Below, piece after piece: positions 36,638-44,818 of a DNA stretch of 64,000 bases (its first letter is position 1; every line of letters starts with the position of its first letter). The stretch comes from Cytophagaceae bacterium (GTDB taxonomy: Bacteria > Bacteroidota > Bacteroidia > Cytophagales > Spirosomataceae): contig JAIXOL010000029.1 of NCBI GenBank assembly GCA_027486845.1, forward strand, positions 62,001 to 126,000, read 5' to 3'. The position numbers and the translations under genes are program-made. The notes beneath the pieces are model-generated. The model saw only the letters and a list, made by a program, of their open reading frames with translations, was not told where the DNA came from and searched no databases.

Positions 36638-38248
36638 CTAATTGATTGTTATGTAAAGGATTTCATTAGGCTTAACATTCACAGCCAAACCGCTTGCAAG
36701 AATTTTCCCTTCACTATTCTTAGGTTTTTGGTTGCCTATTTTTACAGAATAATTTTTAGAAGTATCTAGCGTGTACCATTGCTGAAATTGGTTTATTCTC
36801 GGATAATCCACAGGAAAGTGCATAAAATCTCTGAAGCGTGGAATATCAAATTTGAGTATTCCTTCCCAACCTGTTTTACAACTAATAGCAATTTTTAACT
36901 TACCCTTATCATTTACGGCTCCAATCTGAAGTTGGTCGTTCCAAGGCACAGGAACAATCCCTTGGGTTTTCCAGAGGCAATACATGAGGGTAGTTCTAGC
37001 AAAATTTCCGTCTCCGTGCCAGCCTTCAATAATTCCATCTGATTTCTGAAAACCCCAAAGGACTTTTATTTCACTATCGAGCCACTCTTTTACTGAAGGT
37101 ATTGGATCTCTGTTATACAAATTCAAAGTACCTTCTATGGCATCGGCATAACCGTCGGCATTGCCCTCCCAATCGTGGTTTCTATATTTTTGGTTTAAGG
37201 AATTCAGAGCTTTTTTCACGGCCTGCAGGTACTCGGGTTTAGCATCAATTTGATTCACAAAATAGTAGGCGTTGAATGTATATCCAAAATTATCGGCTAT
37301 CCGTTTAGAAAGAATCTCTCCAGTTACTGGATTTATCTCATCATAAAAAAGCCCATCTTCATTTCTCCCTACTTCCAAAATCCGGTCTAACATTTGGTGG
37401 ATGAAAGGTTGCCATTGTTTCTTTTTATGAGGCATGGCATAATAAGCAGCCAGATAAGTTTCGCACAAACCTGAAATGATTTCACATCCGTGGTCTCTAA
37501 TTCGAAGTCGATCTAAGTTGGTTGGCAACCTTTCGGTGCATAAATAATAATCTGCTATTTCTATCGCCCAATCCAAATATTCCTTTTTACCAGTAAACCA
37601 ATACATTCTTGTAAGCACCTGTAATAAATCTCCATTCACCTCCACGACTGCATTTTTTCCAAATTTACTGTCTTTCACTTCTTTGACCATCCTGGTGATA
37701 CGAGGTATATCATCCAATATTTCCAGCATTCTGTCGCTCCATGGGCTTTTTCCCAACCACTCCGTCAACGGGATCAATCCATCTTTCATGTATTCGGCTG
37801 CACCAAAAACTATTTGGCTGGAGTCGGGCTGTTCGTTTAAAAATCCTTTTTTTGTAAAGGAATAAGTATCAGGTAGTTTGCCAATCCTCGAAGTTATCTT
37901 TTGCTCCGTTTTAAGCATCTCTAATGCCGTATTATCAAAATAGGCAGGCATTAGAACAAAAGCTGTCAAAACCATATATGGATAATTGTCGGCGGCGGCA
38001 TCCCAAGCATTCCAATAGGAATCTTTTAAATTACGAGGAATTAAGCCCGTGTTAGGGTCGGCTTTTTGTGTCCAAGCATTCACATAATTTATACTTCGGT
38101 TAAAGCCTTCGTTTACCAAAAGTCCATTTTTTAGGGCTTCTGAAAACGCTGGGTCTTTTATATTTTGGGCCTTGGCATCAATTATCCAAAAAATGGCAAT
38201 GAAGCAGTAGGCCAAAATGGCTTTGAAAAAAGAAAAATTATTCTTCAT
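36638..38248 (-). CDS. Exported (alpha/alpha)6-barrel glycoside hydrolase-like protein, family unassigned
   Basis: A 536-aa protein with a signal peptide (about 1-28, ending DAKAQ). It is helix-rich with Trp/Tyr/Asp-rich motifs typical of six-hairpin glycosidases: WNAWDAAADNYPYMVLTAFV near residue 80, ADYYLCTERLPTNLD near 232, RIRDHGCEIISGLCETYLAA near 250, NADGYADAIEGTLNLYNRDP near 360 and GIIEGWHGDGNFARTTLMYC near 400. A small beta domain closes the C-terminus. I cannot place it in a CAZy family by eye; uronate-releasing or GH127-like barrels are possible. It lies 50 bp behind GH116 and 11 bp before the DUF6786-like gene in the same operon. Confidence 0.65.
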   Translation of the reverse strand: MKNNFSFFKAILAYCFIAIFWIIDAKAQNIKDPAFSEALKNGLLVNEGFNRSINYVNAWTQKADPNTGLIPRNLKDSYWNAWDAAADNYPYMVLTAFVLMPAYFDNTALEMLKTEQKITSRIGKLPDTYSFTKKGFLNEQPDSSQIVFGAAEYMKDGLIPLTEWLGKSPWSDRMLEILDDIPRITRMVKEVKDSKFGKNAVVEVNGDLLQVLTRMYWFTGKKEYLDWAIEIADYYLCTERLPTNLDRLRIRDHGCEIISGLCETYLAAYYAMPHKKKQWQPFIHQMLDRILEVGRNEDGLFYDEINPVTGEILSKRIADNFGYTFNAYYFVNQIDAKPEYLQAVKKALNSLNQKYRNHDWEGNADGYADAIEGTLNLYNRDPIPSVKEWLDSEIKVLWGFQKSDGIIEGWHGDGNFARTTLMYCLWKTQGIVPVPWNDQLQIGAVNDKGKLKIAISCKTGWEGILKFDIPRFRDFMHFPVDYPRINQFQQWYTLDTSKNYSVKIGNQKPKNSEGKILASGLAVNVKPNEILYITIN

Positions 38249-38298
38249 CGAAATTATTTTTTAAGGTTTTCAGCTACAAATTAAGTATCTTTTTTCTT

Positions 38299-40860
38299 TT
38301 ATTTTACTATAATGGAAATAGTATTATTGCCTCCAAAACTTAAAATTTCATTTTGCAAAACTTTGTATCCTTTTCCATGAATTGAAAATTTATTTAATTC
38401 TATTTTACCGTGCAAAACTGTTAAACTAGCCGTATTTCCTTGTATTTTGCAAGTTCCCCAAGCATATCCATTACTCCAAAAATACATCCCTGGAGTAGCT
38501 GTAAATTCCATCGACTTTTCGTTAGCATTGTATTTAAACCCACTTAAGGCCAAAATGGAAGACCAGCTAGCCATGGCTCTGGCATAATGATGCCCACATT
38601 CAGGCTCGTCATAGGGGTTTCTTTTTTCACCATCGAAACGGTCACGTATACTTTTGATACATTTTAGTCCGTTTTCAGTTTGTCCTTCATAGAGCATTCC
38701 TATGGCGGCAGCATATTCAAAACCCGTCATGGTTTCTGCAAAATATGGAAACGGAACGTCCAGTCTTCCTTTTGGCCAACTGGCCATAATCAAACCCGAT
38801 TCATCGCCCATTCCATACGATCGCATATTATTGAATGAATTGCCAAATGCATTTACAAAATTATTTTTCATCACCGAATTCAGGGCTTTTTGCACATTTT
38901 CTTTTTTTGCCAAATAGCCTAAATTGCAAACATGAGCCATGTATTGACCCACAAGCTGGTCTACCAAACAACCAGAACCCAATTGATATGGCGGTATTTT
39001 TAGGTCAGGTTTTTTCATGTCTAAGTATTGAAAAGTAAGCGGGTCGGTAATTTTATGCTCGTAATATTCACCATTGTAAAGGTTGCTATCTACCCATTCG
39101 CTCCCTTTCTTGAAAATTGATTCACATTTTTTTGCAAATTCTAAGTCCTCCATCGCAATAGCCATTTTCTCAGATGCTCTCAAAGCCCCAAAATACCAAA
39201 ATTGCATTTGAGGATTAGGTCCAAAATAATCTACATCCATGGTGTTGTGTTGCTTGCCTTCTTGCACGCCATCCATGTTTCCATCCCAGCCTTTTTCAAC
39301 CCAAGCGTAGGCCATGGCAGCTTTTACTTTTGGCCAATGTTTTCTTAGAAATTCATTATCCCCCGAAAGTATCCAATCTCTATAAAACCGCATAATTGTA
39401 CCCATTTGTCCGTCGGCAGCGGCTACATGGTCTGTTGTAAAGTTTTTTTCCAATGGAAGTTCCACCCTATTCCTCATTTTACCATTTTCTTTTGTACCGT
39501 AAGTAAACTCTACGTCACGCATGGTTTTGGCGAGTTCACCATACAAAAATGAAGTGGCTGTTTCGTAGTTCCACACATGCGTACAAGAGCCTGCACAAGA
39601 CCCAAATTCGTCCATTACACCCTCCCAGCCCATCAGATGACCCGATGGAATCCTAAAAACGGTCTGAGAGCGAAGTGTGCTTAGATTAAAAAGAGCGGCT
39701 TCTTTTACATAGTTAGGAGCGGTGGTTTGCGTAAAGGCTTTTACAAATTTCAGAGATTCATTTTCTAACTTATGAATGTTTTTTACTTCTTTTTCTAGCA
39801 CATTCCAAGCATCTTGATATTGGTTGGTATAAAAGTTTCCGACTATATTGGTTTTATCATTGTTCCAATCCATGCGGTTCGGGAAGTGCCAAGTAATATA
39901 AAATGTAAACACTTGCGATGATTTGGCAGGTATAATTTTTTTAATTGCCAAAGATGCCATAGGGTTATCATCTACCAATTCTGGTTTATCAATTAATATT
40001 CCGTCCGCACTAAAATCGTCCCAAAAACTTAAAGTTGCATTTTCCCAATCATTTTTGGAAGAAGAACGACGATAGCTAACAGACTTATTCTCTGGTGTTG
40101 ACAAAGCTATTGTACCCCAAGCTGGATCAGTAATGGGTACGCCTGATGAATTCATGAAAATACCTCTAAAATTAGGTTCCTCTCTGTAGGTGTTTAAGTT
40201 CTTTTTTGCTCCTGTAGGTATTATGTCGCCTTTCCAATCTTTTCGAAATGAGCTGCCATCTTGACCGATAAAGTTTCGCATGGTACCACAAACGGCAACT
40301 TCTACTGCAGTGCTTGCAGGATTAGTGACTTCATATTTTAGTATAGCTATAGGAATGCTACTGGCATCGGCATTTCCGGGAATAAATGGATTAAAACCTA
40401 TTATTTTTACTGATACCGGCATTTGATTATCCTTCAAGTTAACCTGCCCAAAAGGATAGGAAGCATCAAAAGATGCTGATGAAAACCTAGGCATTCCGTG
40501 GTTGTTTACGGGCCGTCCTTCATAATGCTGATACTCGCTTGGATGCAGTGGACCAATCAAAGCTTTAGTTATGGCTTTTTTGTTTTCAGGTTTTACATAA
40601 ATAGAAAAAAAAGGTGCGTTGTTACCTGCTGTCACGGTGCTGTAGTTCATACCAGGCCGGTTCATAATTTGCCAAGCTTTGAGTTCCCCTCTTCCTCCCA
40701 AAGAAACCGTTCCCGTGCCGATTCCGCCCATTGGTAGAGCGATATTCAACAATTTGCTTTGGTCGTAATGCTTCAAGATGAGGCAACCATTAAACATGTT
40801 TTGGGCATAAACAATACCAAAGGATGCTTGAAAAAGTAGAAATAATTGTATTTTTTTCAT
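38299..40860 (-). CDS. GH116-family beta-glycosidase (GBA2-like), exported
   Basis: An 853-aa enzyme with a signal peptide (about 1-19). The N-terminal domain has the family opening NIALPMGGIGTGTVSLGGRG near residue 37, ELKAWQIMNRPGM and later IPAKSSQVFTFYITWHFPNR near 312, as in bile-acid beta-glucosidase N-terminal domains. The C-terminal (alpha/alpha)6 catalytic domain includes DEFGSCAGSCTHVWNYETAT near 417, AAADGQMGTIMRFYRDWILS near 470 and KQHNTMDVDYFGPNPQMQFW near 525, the latter matching the GH116 HNTxD region. It acts on beta-glucosides or beta-xylosides in characterised members. First gene of a minus-strand operon; a TATATTTG box resembling the Bacteroidota -7 element lies at 40884-40891 on this strand, without a clear -33 partner. 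Confidence 0.88.
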   Translation of the reverse strand: MKKIQLFLLFQASFGIVYAQNMFNGCLILKHYDQSKLLNIALPMGGIGTGTVSLGGRGELKAWQIMNRPGMNYSTVTAGNNAPFFSIYVKPENKKAITKALIGPLHPSEYQHYEGRPVNNHGMPRFSSASFDASYPFGQVNLKDNQMPVSVKIIGFNPFIPGNADASSIPIAILKYEVTNPASTAVEVAVCGTMRNFIGQDGSSFRKDWKGDIIPTGAKKNLNTYREEPNFRGIFMNSSGVPITDPAWGTIALSTPENKSVSYRRSSSKNDWENATLSFWDDFSADGILIDKPELVDDNPMASLAIKKIIPAKSSQVFTFYITWHFPNRMDWNNDKTNIVGNFYTNQYQDAWNVLEKEVKNIHKLENESLKFVKAFTQTTAPNYVKEAALFNLSTLRSQTVFRIPSGHLMGWEGVMDEFGSCAGSCTHVWNYETATSFLYGELAKTMRDVEFTYGTKENGKMRNRVELPLEKNFTTDHVAAADGQMGTIMRFYRDWILSGDNEFLRKHWPKVKAAMAYAWVEKGWDGNMDGVQEGKQHNTMDVDYFGPNPQMQFWYFGALRASEKMAIAMEDLEFAKKCESIFKKGSEWVDSNLYNGEYYEHKITDPLTFQYLDMKKPDLKIPPYQLGSGCLVDQLVGQYMAHVCNLGYLAKKENVQKALNSVMKNNFVNAFGNSFNNMRSYGMGDESGLIMASWPKGRLDVPFPYFAETMTGFEYAAAIGMLYEGQTENGLKCIKSIRDRFDGEKRNPYDEPECGHHYARAMASWSSILALSGFKYNANEKSMEFTATPGMYFWSNGYAWGTCKIQGNTASLTVLHGKIELNKFSIHGKGYKVLQNEILSFGGNNTISIIVK

Positions 40861-41697
40861 TACTTAAGGCTGAAAGTTAAAATCAAATATATGTTTTTTT
40901 TAATAGTATATTTTTCAATAATCGTATTTTTAATTTGGCGTTGTTAATTATTATTGAATTAATATTTCTTTTTGCCGCTTTTTTACAATCAGCAATTTCA
41001 TTAAAGATTTTTGATTTTGATAGTTTTGATTTTCAAATGTTTATAATTTACCGCTAAGTATCAAAGACTCCAAGGAATAATCATTTCTCCGTGTTTCTAA
41101 AATCTTAGTCATCAATGTTTCATTTTATTTTTCAAGCAGACCCCTACCAACTTACTAACTTAAGTTTCGAGGTTAAAAAATGCCATACATTATATGCTTT
41201 GTGTGCCTTGCAAGACGGGCATTCTTTATTTTGCGGATTGCCGCCCGTTCAAAAAAGAATCAAAAAAACACTTTTTGTGTAATGATCCTCTGAAAAATTT
41301 CTATTTGGGTACTTTACATTTAAAAAAAATTGTCTTGGCGAAATTTTACTGCAGACTACATAAAAAATATTAGGAACAATTAGTATTAAATTTGAAATTA
41401 TAACTAGCTGATAATTAGCAATTAACATCAATTGTGATTTTGTACGTGTTTGATTATTAGTTTTTTATTTTCCTCCGAAACTTCAGTCAATAATTTACAT
41501 TATTCCATTTTGTAAATTAATATTGTCGTTTTGCTTAATTATTTTTTTAATTCATTAATTCAAATAAATTGTACCCTAGGGAATCGAAAATTATTAAAAG
41601 AAAAAGAATAAATACAAAGATTTAATCTAAAAATAAACGGGATAAATCCTATTTATGTGCGTTTCACTTATAAAATAACCCTTTTTTATTTTGTAAC
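40861..41697. other. 837-bp divergent intergenic region
   Basis: It separates the minus-strand GH116 operon from the plus-strand beta-helix operon and should hold both promoters. It contains the conserved block at 41623-41676 and a stem at 41215-41220/41243-41248 (ACGGGC with GCCCGT). No protein with family resemblance is encoded; the short frames are AT-rich noise. No RNA gene is recognised. Confidence 0.6.
41623..41676 (+). promoter_or_regulatory. Conserved 54-bp upstream block, copy 2
   Basis: TAATCTAAAAATAAACGGGA at 41623-41642, 16 bp, GCGTTTC at 41659-41665, 3 bp, TATAAAAT at 41669-41676, ending 21 bp before the ATG. The first element differs from copy 1 (25315-25334) at one base of 20 and the other two are identical with the same spacing. 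Confidence 0.65.
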
Positions 41698-43302
41698 ATG
41701 AAATACATATTCCTTATTCTTTTTTTTGTGTCCTTCAATTCTTTTGCTACCGATTATTATGTTTCGGCTACTGGAAGTAATACTAATACTGGAAAATCTT
41801 CTAATTCCCCTTTTCTCACAATACAAAAAGCCCATGATTTAACGGTGGCAGGAGATACAGTTTTTGTCATGAATGGCACCTATGGTTCTCAATCAGGCCC
41901 AATTTTGAATGTTACCCGTTCTGGTGCTGTCACTGGTTATATTACTTTTAAAGCCTTCAAAGGGCATTTTCCTAAAATTACTGCGGCGGGCAATGTCTGG
42001 AATGCTGTATCAATCAATGGCTCATACATTGTTTTTGATGGCTTTGAAATGATTGGTAATAACGCCAATATCACTTATGATAAGGCACTTGCCAGTTATA
42101 CCGAAGCGGCAAATGGTGGCACAAATTGGTCAACCTATGCCAATTATAACACGAATGCTATCACGATTGGAGGCCCAAGAGATGAATCTAAATTACCACA
42201 TCATGTAGTGATTCGTAATTGTAAAGTACATGATTTTCCAGGCGGCGGTATCAACTCTATTCAAGCCGATTATACAACCATTGAAAACAATGTGGTTTAT
42301 AACAATGCTTGGTACATGATGTATGCGGGCAGTGGTATTAGTATTTTGACACCCTTTAATTGGGATAGAGCCACTGGGTACAAAAACATTATCAGAAATA
42401 ACATTTGTAATACTAATAAGACAACAATTCCATGGGTGAGTGTGAAAAAATTAAGCGATGGTAATGGCATAATTATAGACGTTAATCAAAGAGCCTATAA
42501 CGACCAAAGCGGCACTACGCCTGACCCCGCAAATGCCTACACAGGCAGAACTTTGGTAGAAAACAATGTTTCGGTAAATAATGGTGGATCAGGCATTCAC
42601 ACTTACAAAGCCGACCACGTGGATATTATCAACAACACTGCCTATCATAATGGAACCGTTGTGGGCTACCCAGATATTTTTAGCAACGCATGCCAAGATG
42701 TAAATATCATTAATAATATTATATATGCTCGATTGGGCGGCGATTGTAATTCAAAACCCAAAAATGCAAGTGAAGTTTATAGCCATAACATTTATTTCAA
42801 TGGAAAAGTGGGATTTCAAGGGCCTAATGACGTAGTTATCGACCCACAATTTGTGAACCTTTCTACTGATTTATTTTTGGGAAATTTCAACTTGAAAGCT
42901 AGCAGCCCGGCCATTGACCAAGGTACAAATGCCGCTGGACTTTATGGTCAAAAAGATATTTTGGGCATTGCTCGCCCGCAAGGAGCAAAACCAGATAAAG
43001 GAGCTTATGAATTTAATAATTCTCCCGTTACAATTATCACTTCTTTGGAGAAGCCATTTGATTCTGAGGCGATTCTTTATCCAAATCCTGTTTCAAAAAT
43101 TTTATCTGTTAAGCTATCAGAAACGCAAAAAAGTAATGCCCAAATTGAAATCTTGAATTGTTATGGCATTTCAATAAAAAAGCAATTGCTCGATAACCAA
43201 ACAAATGAAGTAAGCGTTGAACAACTTTCGTCGGGACTGTACATCGTTGTTATTTCGCATGATAATCGGATTACTTCAGTGCATAAATTCCTCAAACAAT
43301 AA
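41698..43302 (+). CDS. Parallel beta-helix protein (PL9-like) with T9SS C-terminal sorting domain
   Basis: A 534-aa secreted protein, paralogue of the lipoprotein at 25388-26767. The signal peptide is about 1-18 (FNSFA), with no lipobox Cys. The domain opens YYVSATGSNTNTGKSSNSP and continues with IRNCKVHDFPGGGINSIQAD, NNAWYMMYAGSGISILTPFN and KLSDGNGIIIDVNQRAYN, near-identical in wording to the paralogue. It is followed by a C-terminal sorting domain at about 455-534 (ILYPNPVSKILSVKLSETQ, IEILNCYGISIKKQLL, VSVEQLSSGLYIVVI, SVHKFLKQ), the type A signal of the type IX secretion system. It is thus secreted or surface-attached through T9SS. It heads the operon that runs to 53892. Confidence 0.9.
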   Translation: MKYIFLILFFVSFNSFATDYYVSATGSNTNTGKSSNSPFLTIQKAHDLTVAGDTVFVMNGTYGSQSGPILNVTRSGAVTGYITFKAFKGHFPKITAAGNVWNAVSINGSYIVFDGFEMIGNNANITYDKALASYTEAANGGTNWSTYANYNTNAITIGGPRDESKLPHHVVIRNCKVHDFPGGGINSIQADYTTIENNVVYNNAWYMMYAGSGISILTPFNWDRATGYKNIIRNNICNTNKTTIPWVSVKKLSDGNGIIIDVNQRAYNDQSGTTPDPANAYTGRTLVENNVSVNNGGSGIHTYKADHVDIINNTAYHNGTVVGYPDIFSNACQDVNIINNIIYARLGGDCNSKPKNASEVYSHNIYFNGKVGFQGPNDVVIDPQFVNLSTDLFLGNFNLKASSPAIDQGTNAAGLYGQKDILGIARPQGAKPDKGAYEFNNSPVTIITSLEKPFDSEAILYPNPVSKILSVKLSETQKSNAQIEILNCYGISIKKQLLDNQTNEVSVEQLSSGLYIVVISHDNRITSVHKFLKQ

Positions 43303-43311
43303 ACACATTTT

Positions 43312-44808
43312 ATGAAAAATATTAGATTATATTTTACAGTAATTGCCTTATTACAAGTAAATTATGTATTTTCTCAAAACTACAATATCCTTGATTTTGG
43401 GGCAAAAACCGATACCACTTTTTTGAATACAACAGCTATTCAGTCAGCCATTGATAAATGCTTTTTGCAAGGTGGCGGAGAAGTAATTATTCCAGCAGGA
43501 CGATTTTTTACAGGAACAATCTTCTTAAAATCGAATGTATATTTGAATCTCTCGGCTGGGGCAGTGTTGCAAGGAAGTTATAATCCAATGGATTATCCAG
43601 AACACAATATTTTTTCCGCCAAAAAGTTTGGTACAATCACGCACAATGGCATCTATGTTGAAAGCATGAAAGCTCTTGTTATTGCCGATAATGCTCACCA
43701 TATTGGAATTAAAGGCGAAGGCACGCTTAAAGGAGCAGGCGAGGGAAAGGCTTTCCAGTTGGGAATAAACAAAGACGGAAAGCCCAAAAACATCTTTTTT
43801 ATTGCTTGTAAAGATGTCATTTTAAAAGAATTTGATATTCTTAATGCCGCCCAAATCTGTATATCTATTTCGGGGTGCGAAAGAGTTTTAATTGATGGAA
43901 TTTATATGAGAAGTTTGGTCAATTGGAATGGAGATGGACTTGATATAGACGGAAAAGATATAATTATTTCAAACTCAACTATCGATTCGGAAGACGATGC
44001 CCTATGTTTCAAAAGCGAATATTTGAACAAATTTTGTGAAAATATTACCGTAACCAATTGCGTACTTTCTTCACTTTGTAATGGAATCAAATTTGGAACG
44101 GGTTCTCGCTCAGGTTTTCGCAATATAACGGTCAATAATTGTGTGGTCAAAAAGGCCTCGTTCAATGGCTATCGCCACTGGAATATGCCACCAAGTATAG
44201 TTTATCATCCCGAAATTCAAAGTCTAAATACGGGAATTGTCATTCTGGGCGTTGATGGTGGCGTTGTTGAAAATATCAATATTTCAGACATCATTATGAC
44301 CGATGTTTTAAGTCCAATTTTTATTAGAGTTGGTAAGCGTTTTCTAAATCCAGAAAACAAACCTTCTGTGATGCGGCAAATTAATATTCAGAACATTCGA
44401 GTAGAAAGTAGGAGTGTTATTCCATCAGTAATTGCAGGTTTAGAAGAAAGTTCTGTGGAAGACATTAGGCTTTCAAACATTCGTATTTCTGTGCCAATTA
44501 CCGTTAGTTCGGATTCTCTAAAAACGTTTCCTGCCGTCATTCCTGAAAACCTCAAAGGCTATCCTGAAAATAGACTCACCTTTGGTACAAAAATTTCTGC
44601 TGCTGCTTTTTATATCAAACACGCTAGAGGAATCAAATTGAATGATATTTCAATAAAATATGCTGAAAATGAAGCAAGACCAGCTTTTTTAATTGATGAT
44701 GTAAAAGACCTTAAGTTGAAAGCCATTTTTGTTAACGACAAAAAATTAAAGAATAATCCAACCATGGTTTTGAAAAAAAATAGTGAAAAAATTGAAGTAA
44801 TTGATTAG
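43312..44808 (+). CDS. Glycoside hydrolase family 28 (polygalacturonase-type)
   Basis: A 498-aa exported beta-helix glycosidase with a signal peptide (about 1-21, ending VFSQ). The N-terminal segment NILDFGAKTDTTFLNTTAIQ near residue 24 and GGGEVIIPAGRFFTGTIFLK near 58 are classic GH28/pectinase openings. Catalytic Asp candidates are in WNGDGLDIDGKD near 203 and in DSEDDALCFKS near 225, matching the GH28 NxD and DD positions. GIKFGTGSRSGFRNI follows near 260, where polygalacturonases carry G-H-G; the His is absent. This variation is common among GH28 members that act on other uronate or rhamnose-linked sugars. Likely target: pectin-type backbone or side chain. Nine bp after the T9SS beta-helix gene. 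Confidence 0.9.
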   Translation: MKNIRLYFTVIALLQVNYVFSQNYNILDFGAKTDTTFLNTTAIQSAIDKCFLQGGGEVIIPAGRFFTGTIFLKSNVYLNLSAGAVLQGSYNPMDYPEHNIFSAKKFGTITHNGIYVESMKALVIADNAHHIGIKGEGTLKGAGEGKAFQLGINKDGKPKNIFFIACKDVILKEFDILNAAQICISISGCERVLIDGIYMRSLVNWNGDGLDIDGKDIIISNSTIDSEDDALCFKSEYLNKFCENITVTNCVLSSLCNGIKFGTGSRSGFRNITVNNCVVKKASFNGYRHWNMPPSIVYHPEIQSLNTGIVILGVDGGVVENINISDIIMTDVLSPIFIRVGKRFLNPENKPSVMRQINIQNIRVESRSVIPSVIAGLEESSVEDIRLSNIRISVPITVSSDSLKTFPAVIPENLKGYPENRLTFGTKISAAAFYIKHARGIKLNDISIKYAENEARPAFLIDDVKDLKLKAIFVNDKKLKNNPTMVLKKNSEKIEVID

Positions 44809-44818
44809 AAATGTACCT

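Noticed and set aside
41249-41431. 60-codon minus-strand frame in the divergent region
   Set aside because: AT-driven hydrophobic sequence with no ribosome-site support or recognisable motif.
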